The notes: a model not told the origin generated them from the letters alone. Shown: positions 45,665 through 56,999, numbered from the stretch's first letter. The stretch is 64,000 nt of DNA from Muscardinus avellanarius (GCA_963383645.1 OY726561.1:31910826-31974825); one strand, 5' to 3'. A program made the numbers and translations.

Positions 45665-45846
45665 AAGGTGGTTTTAGTAGCACATGACTTTAATCTCAGT
45701 ACTTGGGAAGCTGAGACAGGAGGTCACAGGTTCAAAGCCAGCCTCAGCAACTTAGGAGACTTCATTTCAAAACATAAAATAAATTGAGTTTGAGAGTATA
45801 GCTCAGGGTAGAATGCCTCTGGCTTCAATCCCCAGTGCTAAAATAC
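45665..45846 (+). mobile_element. B1-ID SINE, diverged
   Basis: aaggtggttttagtagcaca (degraded head), tctcagtacttgggaagctg, aacttaggagacttcatttc, linker, ID half gagagtatagctcagggtag. The tail has become a tetranucleotide array. Confidence 0.82.
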
Positions 45847-45878
<32 letters not shown>

Positions 45879-45892
45879 TATAGATAGATATA
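45847..45892. repeat. (GATA)n/(GACA)n compound microsatellite
   Basis: Four GATA units, four GACA units, then two GATA units and a degenerate end, at the tail of the preceding SINE. Confidence 0.92.
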
Positions 45893-46214
45893 GGTAATAT
45901 TCAGAACATTCTATAGAAATATACTATTAATGATGATGATGCATAATTCAGTTTAGAGGATTGCTTCTGCTTAAGATCCTTCAATCTTACAGATTCAGTG
46001 TGTTTTCCTCGGCTGTATCATGTTACTGATAGTCTGTCAAAAGAATTTGAATATCACAGAGGATCTTCTGATGAGAAATTCTGAGTAGTCAAGATGAAAA
46101 CATTTTCCAGAAGTTTCTTTTTTTAAAAAAATACACTTGTTTTACATAAAAGAATGTAAAAACTTGCAAGTAAAAGTGAATTGGTTTGAAATATAAATTC
46201 CAATTTTATTTAAT

Positions 46215-46900
46215 TTCATCTTTCTTTTTGTTGCTTGAAAGCAACTGCTGTTCACAAACCGTATCCTTATATATAAGCTTGTGCTGGCAAACTTTTCTTT
46301 AATGCTGTTAGAACATTCCTCTCTTTATTTTAAGCTGATGATGAGACAGAATGGTGATATGTCCATTTGCTTCATGTGATAGGCACATTTGTTCTATGGG
46401 AAAATGTGGTCTACTCCTAATTTCATTTTCATTTCCTAAATAAGAAGACCCATTAAAAAGCAGACATCTGGTGTACAAAGCACTTAAAGCGGTAGCTCCC
46501 AAGGAGTGCTCTCTTTCCTCTTTAAATATGTATGAACTGTTGTTTTGGTAATCCACTTCACCCTGTCAAAATAGAATCAAATAGAATGTATGTGTGACCT
46601 CTTCCCCTGCCACCCTGGGAAAATGAGTTCCAAGATCACTGAGGTGTACAGTATTCTGAAGCCTTCACTTTCTGTTTGACTCTCCATCAAAGCTCTGAAA
46701 GTTCTGGAAGGTGAATGTTTAGCTGAATTGATTTCATTAACAGATACACTGTTTTACTTACAATGATGAGTGCCTCTCTGCTCTTCAACTAGTAGGGAAA
46801 TAAAGAGTGAATTCAAACATTGGAAAAATAAGCCTCGGGAGGTGTTTCAGAATTGCTCTGCCTTTGTTGATTTATCAGCTAGGGCCCAATATTTTTAAGA
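46215..46900. promoter_or_regulatory. Candidate conserved non-coding block
   Basis: Complex non-repeat sequence (aaagcaactgctgttcacaa, gcagacatctggtgtacaaa, gcacttaaagcggtagctcc). CATCTG E-box at 46465; CACTTAA (NKX-type) at 46482. Enhancer role is inference from texture. Confidence 0.22.
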
Positions 46901-49009
46901 TAGTTATCTCCACTATTGTACATACAAACTATTCCTACCTAATGGATCCTGGGATAATGCATATTGCTATCCTATTTGAGAGGAGAGAGGAAGGAAAGAA
47001 AGCATTTTCCCTAACCACTTTCCTCCCCAGGTGATGTACATTTGAGGTCAGTTTGCTGCCTTGAGATTTAGACTCGCATTTCCTGAGGTTCAATCCTTCA
47101 GAATACCAGTTTTCCACTCACACCTATTCTGTTCCATACAGAAAAGTTACAGGATCAAATTCTGTATTTCCTACCTTCTCCTGTAGATTTGTGGTTAAAA
47201 TGTGTTTATTACACTGTCAAAGGTATTGGCAAAGATATAAAAACTACCTTGTTCTTACTAGATTGCCCAATAATGTACAATCCCTGAACATTAATGTAAA
47301 AAGTCACTGGGAAAATTGACTTAAACTCTTTTGATATAGACTATATTTTTACAGGGTTTGTATAGTACTTTATTAAAACAATGGAAAAAAGAAATACCCC
47401 ACTTTGTCTTCTTCTAGTTTGGTTTTTTTGTTTACTTCAGTATAATTATACCAATCTGACTTGGTTATCTGGCCATTTTCTTTTATTACTGCTCAATAAA
47501 TACCTTGGGTTCCATACCATTTCGGGTATATCATATTCATGTGTATCAATCTAAATTCTACTCAGTTATTTTAAGAAGGGGAAATGTATACTTTTGCTCT
47601 GAGGGTTCTTTCAAAGGTTATATACTTGTAAATTTGTATAAATGAGGCCATGTCACTTTTATGCTTGAAGATGTTCTGTTGTAATTAGAGTACTTTTAAT
47701 AAATGGACTTAAAAGCAGCAGCACTTGGGTTGAGGACTAATTGTAAGCAGTTTCTTTAACACTGTCTATGAATGTCTTTTCAACCAATGTGATGCCTATT
47801 GAGAAAACGGGGCCCTCACTGGTAGAAAGTAAGAGGTCAGACCCTGACTTGAATTTCTGAATTTATTATCATGCAGTCTCAATAATGCAGGCACTGCAAG
47901 TGGTAGTTCACAGACCACAAATGTTTGAATACCAGGGTTGAAAGATTTCCTAATGAAATAAAATGCAGTATTATGGCATGCTTGGAGAAAGATACCTGGC
48001 TAATTTAAGATTAGGCTGGATGATACTTTTTGCTTATCCATTTTGCAAAATATCTTATTGTTGCAGAAATCACACTTAGGAAAATATAGAGACCAGCATG
48101 TAATATTGTTTGGACTCATAGTCTTATAACACTTCAGTGTTGTTGCTTAATATTAATGATCTTGGTAGTCTATTGTGTTATTGAGTTAAGTATACATTAT
48201 TCCTAGAGCTTATCTGCACATGCATTTTATTGTTTGATCAATTTGGGTGAGGGCACTTTGTTCTTTTAACTAAATTCTCTGTATGTGTTTACCACCTGAA
48301 GATTCCTTTCACCGGAAACAATCAGAAGGGTCACGATCAGGGAAGGGGTAGGAGAATCCCAATCATTTGAAATTCTTTGATGTATGGATTATAGATAAGA
48401 CACACTTTGTTATAAGACATTTATTTTTCCCTAGGGACAATTGCTGATAGTGGACTACAAGGCTGATCGATAGTATTTGGTTTGTTAAATTTCCATCAGA
48501 TATGAGAGAAGAATTGAATTTTATCTCAGATATAAAATACATTTATCATTATGGATTTCTTTTGTCTAACTTTTTCTTATGAAAAATTTCAAACATACAG
48601 CATCAGAGAAAGTAAAATAATGATCCAAAATAAACTATGATCTAGATATAACAAAGTAGTATTTTGACACAATTTCTCTATCTCTTTTTTTCTTTACTCC
48701 GAAGTATATTGAAGCATTTAGTTTTACTACTTAATATTTTACTAGGCATATCTCAGAATATATATAAACTTCTCCGTATAAAATTAATGGAACTTATTGT
48801 AGGCATTTTATTTGTTAAAGGAAGGTATAAAATAATTGAGGCTACTGGATTCATGTTAAATTATTGTACTGAAAATAACAAATGGATTTCTACCCAGGAT
48901 ATTTCCCTTACTTGGCTTTCGCTAACTGATTCTAATTCAACCAGTTTTGCATGACATGTAATGATGAAAAGCTCCTTTTTGTTCTAACTGCTTTTAGATT
49001 TCATTGCTC

Positions 49010-49380
49010 AAAGGAAACTCATCTTCAACAATATGCCAGGGCTATGAAAAGTCTTGTTATATTTTTTCTCTTATTTGTCAAAGTTCAGTTTCTGTAATAC
49101 ATTTGCAGCCATGCATTACCAGGCAACCTATTTTATAAATCCTATAATAAATTAAATAAATCTCTGTGTGGGTCATTTCTGATTAACCTGATGTAAAGTA
49201 ACATGATTTACTCAAGAGATAGAGGAGATAATGCTATGTGCTTCTAAATCAATTATAAGTATATTCACTATCAGGCAATTGTGTGTAATAGTGTATTAAA
49301 ATGTACTTAATGGTGGAAAATGACACTGAAATTGAATGAACACTTGTAAGCTTATAGTAGTATTTAAAATCTGTAAACAT
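49010..49380. promoter_or_regulatory. Candidate conserved non-coding block
   Basis: Non-repeat sequence with TTGCAGCCATGCATTACCAG (49103-49122) and TGGGTCATTTCTGATTAACC. Also shows the combined homeodomain cores typical of developmental enhancers. Not testable from one genome. Confidence 0.22.
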
Positions 49381-49417
49381 TTAAGAAACATTTTATTTTC
49401 ACCCAGAAATGTAATAC

Positions 49418-49452
49418 TTGTATTACAGTCATGAGCCACCAAACCTGCTCAA
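49418..49452 (-). mobile_element. Possible B1 head remnant
   Basis: tgtattacagtcatgagcca, then ccaaacctgctc, resembles the antisense B1 head. Only about 35 bp, so a chance match is possible. Confidence 0.3.
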
Positions 49453-49572
49453 TCTTAGTAATTATGATATTTTAAGAGACTTTTATTTTCAAAAGAGTAA
49501 GAAGCATGGATAAAAATGGCATTTCAGAAGTTCACAGTTCTCAGTTAAAAATGTCCTTCAAAATACTCAGAG

Positions 49573-49740
49573 AGCCACGTGTGGTGACATATGACTATAA
49601 TCCCAGTACTTGAGAGGCTGAGACAGTACAGGTTCAAGGCTAGCCTCAGCTGCTTACTGAGACCCTGTTTCAAAATAAAAACAAATAGGGCTGGGGGTAT
49701 AGCTAAGAGGTAGATCACTCCTGAGTTCAATCTTCAGTAT
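49573..49740 (+). mobile_element. B1-ID SINE, older subtype
   Basis: gagccacgtgtggtgacata head; a small deletion in the B1 half after gagacagtacagg; tcagctgcttactgagaccc; linker; ID half gggctgggggtatagctaag. No TSD visible. Confidence 0.88.
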
Positions 49741-49780
49741 CTCTGTCTGTCTGCCTGTCTACCTACATATCTACTTATCT
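49741..49780. repeat. Degenerate TCTG/TCTA array at a SINE tail
   Basis: ctctgtctgtctgcctgtct, then acctacatatctacttatct, directly follows the ID half, as at 45847. Confidence 0.8.
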
Positions 49781-49973
49781 TATACACACAGATATATAGA
49801 TTTAGATATATTCATATGAAGAAGATTAAGGTATGTATAACTTACAATTTTGTCAATTTTCCTCTATGTCTGATTCTATATAGGGCATTCAAAATATTTT
49901 CAGCTAATTGATTTTTTTCTGAAGAATTAATTTAAAAAGATTTTTCAAATATTAATATTTGAATATTTTTGGG

Positions 49974-50164
49974 TTTTTTTGTGGGTCTGTGGATGGAACC
50001 CAGAGGTATTCGACCTCTGAGTTACACCCCTAGCCATATTTTTTATTTTGAAACAGGGTCTTACTAAGTGGCAGAAGGCCTCACTGAGGCTGTCCGGGAA
50101 CCATGATCTTCCAGTCTCAGCCTCTCTAATGCTGGGATTACAAGCATGTGCCATCACACCCAGC
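49974..50164 (-). mobile_element. B1-ID SINE, older subtype
   Basis: Short T-run, gtgggtctgtggatggaacc, gacctctgagttacacccct, tattttgaaacagggtctta and a B1 half ending catcacacccagc. Confidence 0.9.
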
Positions 50165-51891
50165 TTGCTTGGAAATTTTTTACTGCAATATATTTTGGCT
50201 CCTCTAATAAGATTTCCAAATTTCTAATGCTGTGAGACAAAAACCCCAATGTAGCCTATTTCTAAGCAAAGAAAAAATTCAGGATGACTTAAAATGAAGT
50301 TGGGTTTTTGTAAAGTTGTTTCCTTTCCTCTAAAATGACACTCAATCATTCTTCCAGAGACAATGTCTACAAGTACAAACTCATTTGTATGTGATGGGTT
50401 TGACTGACAGGTTGGATCACGTTGAAGTAGGAGATTGGGGTATACTAGGAGGAGGGAACAGGTTGTACTATCCACTTCAGTCAATCACATTACCTGATTG
50501 TCCTTTTAGCCACCTTATCCTGCCATTGACTGTCAAGCTGGTGAACACAGTGGAACTAGTTTTTGCTTGTCTGCAGAGCTTTGTTTTATGAGTGATATTA
50601 CCTCACTTTTATAAATACAGACGTAACAAACATTTCAGCCCATGTGTTGAAAACTATACACAAATGTTGCCAGTGTTTATGGGTGTGGGTGTGTAGAGGA
50701 GAGAAACCAACCTGGAATTAAATCCAATATTCTATATTCATAATATTTGAATTATTTGACAGAGACTCATGTAATTGCTAAAGCATCAGTTACGATGCTT
50801 CTTCATGGAAATACTCAGTAATATATTCTCTGGATTGCCGAATCTATACTAGCAGTAGTTAGGAATTCCTGGGTCTACAGTAAACGTCTGAGAGAGTATT
50901 CACACATGCACGCACACACACACACACAAAGAGACATTTATAAGATTACTTAAAATTTTAAAAAGAAAACTTTAAAAGTCCAGAAACAGTCAACTAGATC
51001 CTTAAAAGGACCTAATGATTTCTTACCTCTAGAAATTACTCAGTCGATGGCTGAAGTCCAGATTAAGTCTATCAATATAAAATAATAAGATGATAGGACA
51101 CAAACTTAAAAGTTAGTGCACTATTTATTTTTAGTTCTTACCTGATATTCTTATGTAGCTCAACTCTAAATAAGCCTGCTAGGTTCACTGGATTCACTGG
51201 ACATGTTCTTTGCTAATACCCCCCGCCTAGTGAATGCCATTATTCTCTAAAAATCTATTTTCACATTTAGGAGGTGATTTTAATTTCTAACCAATCACCA
51301 TGGATTCTTTAACATATTTTTTATTGACTGACAACTAATGACATGGATGTTCTTTTGATTATTGAGGAGACCAGATTCAATACTAGTCCATATCATAGAG
51401 TTACATATAGTTTTGAGATTGTTTTAAGTATATTACCTGATTTTCTCTTCAACTTATCTCCAGAGATAACCCTAACATGTATTATTAAAGCCACTGAACA
51501 GAAAAAGAAAAAAGTGGAGATTTTAGGTAGTTAATACTGGTTTCCTTTTTAAATTTATTTAATGAAAGGGCTAGAAAGTTGTCTATGATATAAAATATTC
51601 ACGTTGGACTGGCCATGAGTAAGAGATTATCTAGTGTTGTACACTCTCGCATACTTTCCTTCTGCTGTAGTTCTGTGCACTCTTTACTCAGCATGTATTT
51701 AAATACATTTTGATTAGGATTCTATTATTTTTCCTAACAACTGGTAGTAATTATTTCCTCTGTGAAGAAATATCAATACTTTAAAATACCATAAAATAAA
51801 AAAATGTTGGGCCTGATTACCTCAAATTTAATGATGAAAGTATAAAATAATTTACATAAAAGTAAAATTATTGCTTTATCTGATGGATAAA
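50165..51891. other. Unique non-coding DNA
   Basis: Includes a short (AC)n at 50901-50928 and one half of a dispersed 69-bp duplicate (51533-51601). No other element recognised. Confidence 0.45.
51533..51601 (+). repeat. 69-bp direct duplicate, copy 1
   Basis: Matches 52424-52492 at 64 of 69 positions without gaps (aatactggtttcctttttaa start). No known family recognised. Confidence 0.9.
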
Positions 51892-51902
51892 AAGTTTATG
51901 CT

Positions 51903-52137
51903 TAGCTCAGCATGGTGGCACTCACTTATAATCCCAGCATTTGGGAGGCTGAGACTAAGACAGGAGGATTGCAGTTAGAGGCTAGCCTCAGCTACTTAGT
52001 GAGGCCTTTTGCAACTCAGTGAGACCCTGTTTCGAAAAAAGAAAATTAAAATAGGGCTTGATGTGTAGCTTGGAGATAGAATGACCCTGCGTTCCTTCTT
52101 CAGTACCCCCCCCCCCACACACACACACACAAAGCTT
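51903..52137 (+). mobile_element. B1-ID SINE, older subtype, ~11-bp TSD
   Basis: agctcagcatggtggcactc head (TSD may share bases), a short gagacta insertion before agacaggagg, tagtgaggccttttgcaact, ID half, then C13 and (CA)n replacing the tail. AAGTTTATGCT / AAGCTTATGCT flanks it (51892-51902 and 52138-52148). Confidence 0.9.
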
Positions 52138-52148
52138 AAGCTTATGCT

Positions 52149-52857
52149 CTATTGAATAATTTCCCCCAGTACTGGAAAGTCTATTTTTGACTGAATTAGA
52201 ATATTCTAGGGATGTTCCTTCAATTATTCATGCTAGAATGCTCAAAAATGATGACAATAATAATGATATACACAGGAGTTATTCTATAAAGGTAATATTA
52301 GCCTAAATTTTTTGAGGACAAAAGTGAATATAATAGGGACTGCTGAAACTTATTTTAAAATATACTAAATTTACAATATTTTTCTATTAAAATCTTTCAA
52401 GAGAAGATTAAAGTGCTTATCTGAATACTGGTTTTCTTTTTAAATTTATTTAATAAAAGGGCTAGAAAGTTATCTATGGTATAAAATATACAGAAACTAA
52501 ACTAAGGTGACTAAAGAATAGGTCAGGTTTTAAATCATGGAAAACACTGAACAAGCAGCAAGCTTCTGACTTTCCTTAAAATTAGATTTTTTTGAATGTA
52601 AAATTGTTCTTTTTATTAGCTTTGAAGGAAGTCATTAATGTAGATGAGCCCTTTAGGGGGTCTAGATTTTGATTTAATGTTTTACTTTCAGCATGTTTCT
52701 AAAATATTTACTTAATATGCAAATTAATTTTCAATGAATAAAAGGAAATATTTTGTATGATTGAAGTTGTGCTTGGAAAATTGGTAACAAAAAGTACTGA
52801 TTTCTATAAAATTGTGAGTTCCTTTCTCACTAGTTAAGAATCACCCTGTTCAAAGAC
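52149..52857. other. Unique non-coding DNA
   Basis: Holds the second copy of the 69-bp duplicate; otherwise no repeat recognised. Confidence 0.45.
52424..52492 (+). repeat. 69-bp direct duplicate, copy 2
   Basis: Same order and length as 51533-51601, with five substitutions; four of the five are transitions. Flanks of the two copies do not match. Confidence 0.9.
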
Positions 52858-52893
52858 TGATGTGGTGGTTCAGGCTTCTAATCCCAGCATGTT
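52858..52893 (+). mobile_element. SINE head-only fragment
   Basis: actgatgtggtggttcaggc, then ttctaatcccagcat, is the first ~36 bp of a B1-ID SINE, with the rest missing. Retrotransposition usually loses the 5' end, so loss of the 3' part implies a later deletion. Confidence 0.6.
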
Positions 52894-53131
52894 CCTCTTT
52901 CTCTGGAGTACTGTTTTGACCCTCTTCACTCTCTCCTTTGTCTATCCTTGTTTCATGTCCACTGATTATTTGTCTCTATACACTATCTTTCATCAACAAA
53001 ATTTGTAATAGTTGATTGCCCAAAGCCTCTTCTTACCCTTTCAGAGTGTAGCCTGTACTTTCAGAACTGACTGAAACTATTTTTTCCAAAATCTTTTAAT
53101 ACTTTACCCAGTCCTTATTTTTTGTACCTTC

Positions 53132-53320
53132 CTTTTTTTTCTCCTTTGGTACTGGGGGTGGAATTCCTTCTATCTCTGGGATATAGCCCTCCCCCCCCAT
53201 TTTATTTTTTATTTGGAAACAATATCACTAAGTTGCTAATGCTGACTTCCAACCTGCAAGATCCTCCTGTCTCAGCCTCTCAAGTGCTGGGATCACAGGC
53301 ATGCTCCACCATGCCTGGCT
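53132..53320 (-). mobile_element. B1-ID SINE
   Basis: T8, ggtactgggggtggaattcc, tatctctgggatatagccct, C8, ttttatttggaaacaatatc and a B1 half ending ccaccatgcctggct. Weak TSD (tttgtacctt / tttggtagctt). The 154-codon plus frame across 53122-53586 is an artefact through this SINE. Confidence 0.88.
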
Positions 53321-53955
53321 TTGGTAGCTTTCCAAACATTGACCAGTCTATATTCCTTAATGCTCCTCCTTCTTTGAATTCAATAACACTCAGTTATCTT
53401 CTTATCAAAATTTGTATATTGTTCCTTCTTTCGCAAATCCATTATCTATCTAAATCATCCTTTATTGTATGTCTGCCCCGAGTCTGGTACTTAAGAACAA
53501 ATATTGGTTCAAAAGTGACTTATAAAGAAAATATCCCGGCTATTATGAAGCTGCATGCTGGTGGTAAGAGAAAGAAAATAAATTAGAGAGCATGCACATA
53601 ATAGAATATAAAGTGATAGATAAAATCTATGGGAAATATAGTGTACAGAGTAACTGAGGCACAGAGAGCCAGGGAGTGAGAAATGAAGGGAGTGTGTTCT
53701 CTGAGGTCTTTTTTCAATCTGAAACTATCTTGACCACTTTTAGAAGTTGTTCTACAAGGAGCAGAGTAAGAGGACTTCTAGAAGAGGGAAAGAACACAAG
53801 GCTACAGATAAGAATGGGAGAATCTCTTAGAAATGTTTTCCATGATGTGCTGGAAACTGGGTTGGGGCAATGTACAAACGAAAAGGTGACGAAAAGGCAC
53901 ATAAACTCTTTCCAAAAGTTGGCTGGGAAATGTGGAGCTATGAGACAACTTTTTA
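53321..53955. other. Non-coding; possibly L2-derived
   Basis: 53.40-53.50 kb (ccattatctatctaaatcat, tgtatgtctgccccgagtct) and 53.55-53.66 kb resemble L2-associated text, but too loosely to delimit. No gene. Confidence 0.35.
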
Positions 53956-54194
53956 TTTTTATTTAATTAATTTATTTACTTACTTATTTTTGTGGTATTG
54001 GGGACGGAACTGCGGGGCATTGTACTTCTGGGCTACACCCTCAGCCCTATTTTTTGGTCTCTTTTATCATAGAAACAGGGTCTCACCGAGTTGCTAATGA
54101 CCTTGCTAAACCGCTGACGCTGTCCACCAACTGCAATAGGCTGGTTTCAGCCTCCCAAATGCTGGGATGACAAGTGTGTGCCACCACGCCCAGC
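53956..54194 (-). mobile_element. B1-ID SINE, older subtype, ~15-bp TSD
   Basis: (TTTA)n-like tail, ttggggacggaactgcgggg, cactgagttgc-type text and a B1 half ending ccaccacgcccagc. TGAGACAACTTTTTA and TGAGACCCCCTTTTTA flank it (53941-53955 and 54195-54210). Confidence 0.9.
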
Positions 54195-54521
54195 TGAGAC
54201 CCCCTTTTTAAATGAGGATATTAAGACACATTTGTATGCAGTATAGAATTATCCAAGACTGAAAATCAAGGATAGGGATGTTTGGAGTAAGTTTCAGCAA
54301 TATAAACAAGCTTGTTTTTTTTTTTTTTCTCTCCTTAATTAATGCACTTGTCCATCTCCTACAGCAACACTCTGTTGTCCTTGCAAGTGCTTAAACATTG
54401 GTTGTTTCTGGTATTTGATCCAGCATTTTTCAGTTATTCTTCTTGCAAGGTTACTACATCTCAGCTCATTCTGTGCTGTTATACCAGAATACCACAGGCT
54501 GGGTAATTTAATTTAATTTCA

Positions 54522-54737
54522 TATTTTTTTCTATTGGTGCATTGTAGTCACACATCTTAATGGAGTACAAGGTGCTAGGAGTCATATATGCACACATGAC
54601 TCATTTAGCCCTTCCCCAATTCCCACCCCATTCCCACCCCCTCCCTTTTCTCATGTTTGGCTTAGTGATTGATATGTTTATGAATGTAAATCAGGAAATT
54701 TCCCTCTTCCCCTCCCCCCATGCCCATCAGTTAGGTC
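54522..54737 (-). mobile_element. Lineage-specific L1 3' end inside the LTR
   Basis: T-rich, tattggtgcattgtagtcac, acatcttaatggagtacaag, tgactcatttagcccttccc, C-rich block, cttagtgattgatatgttta, ending near catcagttaggt, as in the 34.5 kb copy. Confidence 0.85.
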
Positions 54738-54849
54738 ATCTTATTTGCTCTTCTATGGTTTCTCAGTTCTGGACCCTAGAACATCCAAGTTCAAGACATG
54801 GCAATTTCAGAGTCTGATGAATTTTTGCTCTTAAAAACTATGCCTTTCA

Positions 54850-55040
54850 AAGTGTGGTGGCTCAGGCTTGTAATCCCCACGTTTGGGAGGTGGAGACAGG
54901 AGGTTCACACAGTTTTGAAGCCAGCCTTGCATGAATAAAAATTATATAACAATAGTTCAGGGAGTGAAGCCCGAGGTAGAAGGGTTTACAGGAACCCCAG
55001 TACTACCAAAAAAACCAAAACAAAATAAAAACAAAAAAAA
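54850..55040 (+). mobile_element. B1-ID SINE inside the LTR, hairpin subtype with deletion
   Basis: Head agtgtggtggctcaggcttg; gaagccagccttgcatgaat, where the right arm of the inverted repeat is deleted; ID half gtgaagcccgaggtagaagg; A-rich tail. Imperfect TSD ACTATGCCTTTCA / ACTGAGTCTTTCA (54837-54849 and 55041-55053), 10 of 13. Confidence 0.88.
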
Positions 55041-55259
55041 ACTGAGTCTTTCATGCTGCACCCTAATATGGCAGAAGGTAGAATGGCAGAAGGTGATGGA
55101 GATCACCCCACTACCAGGGCCCCTTCACCAGATGCCATTAAATGATCAGTATGAGGTCAGAGCCCTCAACACTTGAACTCCCATTAGGCCGGCATTCCAA
55201 CACTGTCACATGAGGGATTAAGTTTCCAACACTTGGATTTGGAAGGACTCATTCCAGCC

Positions 55260-55918
55260 TTCCCCCTCGACCCCTTGTCTTTTTTCCAGTTTTTTTCTAT
55301 TTCACATCAGTGGTAGGTACCTCCATTCTTCCTTTTATTCATGATTTAAGCTCTATAAGAGTATTTGAATATTCGCTTTCACTCAGCACTATCAAAATTC
55401 CTTTCCTGTGTTTTTCTCTTAATATATTTTATTGGTGCATTGTAATTATATATCATATTAAAATGTATTTGCCTACAGATACATAAAGCCAAAGCCTCTG
55501 CCATTTGTCGCAAACCTCTGTCTCATCTTCCTATTTTTACTGATACTTTTTTGATCGCACATTCATTATTTCTGGCCTGGGCTAATATACAAATGGCTTA
55601 GTATCTCTACAGTCCTTATTTTTCCCATCCATTTATGTATTTGTAAGGAATATCAATTAAAGAGTATAATCAACTTTAAGTTAACCAAAGACATAGCCTT
55701 TGTAGTCTAGGAATTTGTCAATGTTCTTTCCACGCAAACCAAGGGTACAAGAGAACTTTGTGCTACCATTTCTACTCCCTGACTTTTACTCAAGCTATTC
55801 TTAACTATTCTCTCCCTTCTCTTCCCAAGTGGTGCTTCTTTCTGTTTGAAAGAATTTCATCATTCTCAACTGCAAAACATATTACCTTACTGCACATCAT
55901 TTTCTTCCATTTATTTTA
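55260..55918. other. Non-coding; possible L1-end scrap and L2-like text
   Basis: 55.43-55.47 kb (attttattggtgcattgtaa) looks like the first 40 bp of an antisense L1 3' end. 55.49-55.60 kb (gccaaagcctctgccatttg) is L2-like in style. Both weak. Confidence 0.35.
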
Positions 55919-56136
55919 TTTTATTTATTTATTTTTTATGGCACTGGGGTTCCTGGAAGCCCTTCTACCTCGGGGCTACACTCCCAGACCTATTTTGTAC
56001 TTTTTTTTTTTTTTTTTTTTTTAATTTGGAAGCAGGTTCTCTTAAGCCAGCGTGGCTGGCTTGGAAACAGTGCGATCCTCCTGTCTCCGACTCCCAAGCA
56101 TGGGGATTACAAGTGTGCGCCACCAAGCCCAGCCCT
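55919..56136 (-). mobile_element. B1-ID SINE, hairpin subtype, 15-bp TSD, T23 linker
   Basis: (TTTA)-like tail, tggcactggggttcctggaa, ctacctcggggctacactcc, an expanded T23 run in the linker, ttaagccagcgtggctggct (inverted repeat) and a B1 half. CTTCCATTTATTTTA / CTTCGATTTATTTTA flanks it (55904-55918 and 56137-56151), 14 of 15. Confidence 0.94.
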
Positions 56137-56151
56137 CTTCGATTTATTTTA

Positions 56152-56778
56152 GATCATGATTTACATATGTTTCCATCTTCAGTTCTTTAAGGGTTTATCC
56201 TATATGGGATATTTTTCTTTTTATCATCTAATGACACACATGCTGACATGATTAAATGTTTGTGGACTGAGTCATCCTAATCACTCACCTTACCTCCAGG
56301 TATTTGTATCCTGGATCTTGTTATACATACCTAAATTTTCAGTTGATTTTTCCTGGCATATATATACTGTGAATATATAATGACATAAGACTTAATACCT
56401 GATTAATATAGGTCCCAACCCCACTCTTCCTGGCTGTTCCTTTTAAGGTTGTCACTATGTTTAGTGGTATTGCCATTCTTTCTGCAACATGAACTAGAAA
56501 GTTCAGAGGCCCTTTCATTGACTCCATTGCTAAATTTGGTTTATTTATTTATTTTTTTGCAAGTCTCTGGTATCTCTCTCTACCATTGCATAAACTCAGG
56601 ACTCACAGAACAATAAATATTTCATTATATAACATTCAAAACTTTCCTTCAGCTCCGCTGTAGCTTGAGTGTCTAGATTTTTTCTCAACTATGCAGCTAA
56701 ACACAGAGTCTTTCAGATACTTCATTTACTTGTCTTATTGCTGTTGTTCCCATTTTCTACTTTTAGTCCCATCAAAAA
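56152..56778. other. Unique non-coding DNA
   Basis: No repeat confidently recognised. Confidence 0.4.
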
Positions 56779-56789
56779 GTTTCCTTCAA

Positions 56790-56988
56790 GCCAGGCGTGG
56801 TGGCTCATGCTTGTAATCCCCATGCTTGGGAGGTGGAGACAGGAGGATCACGCTGATTCGAATCCCGCCCCGCTGGCTTAAGAGACCCTGTTTCCAAAAA
56901 AAAAAAAGTATAAAATAGGTCTGGGAGTGTAGCCCGGAGACAGAAGGGCTTCCAGGAACCCCAGTACCACCCAAAAAAAAAAAAAAAT
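56790..56988 (+). mobile_element. B1-ID SINE, hairpin subtype, 11-bp TSD
   Basis: Head gccaggcgtggtggctcatg, B-box region cgctgattcgaatcccgccc (left hairpin arm mutated), gctggcttaagagaccctg, A12 linker, ID half, A15 tail. GTTTCCTTCAA flanks it (56779-56789 and 56989-56999). Confidence 0.95.
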
Positions 56989-56999
56989 GTTTCCTTCAA

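Larger units (their letters stand above)
45893..49417. other. Longest repeat-poor interval (3.5 kb)
   Basis: No SINE, LTR or young L1. Two internal parts (46.21-46.56 and 49.01-49.38 kb) are listed as candidate regulatory blocks. The text at 48.57-48.65 kb (tgaaaaatttcaaacatac) looks like an ancient LINE edge. The 96-codon frame at 48.66-48.95 kb resembles no protein. Confidence 0.5.
54461..55259 (-). mobile_element. ERVL-MaLR LTR, antisense, split by two insertions
   Basis: Three pieces read in one LTR order: tcagctcattctgtgctgtt to gctgggtaattta (54461-54510); ttctatggtttctcagttct to ctgatgaatttttgctc (54738-54849); and actgagtctttcatgctgca to acttggatttggaaggactc (55041-55259). The last contains gaggtcagagccctca and gggattaagtttccaacac, typical of MaLR LTRs. 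Non-coding. Confidence 0.7.

Noticed and set aside
45847..45892. Regularly spaced short repeats that might suggest a CRISPR-like array
   Set aside because: Tetranucleotide microsatellites with no unique spacers, in mammalian DNA.
48570..48660. Possible ancient L1/MER-type text (tgaaaaatttcaaacatac)
   Set aside because: Only about 40-90 bp of faint resemblance; not enough to annotate.
53122..53586. 154-codon plus-strand reading frame
   Set aside because: Its first third is the translation of an antisense B1-ID SINE (residues resembling other SINE frames in the window) and the rest is low-similarity. No gene context.
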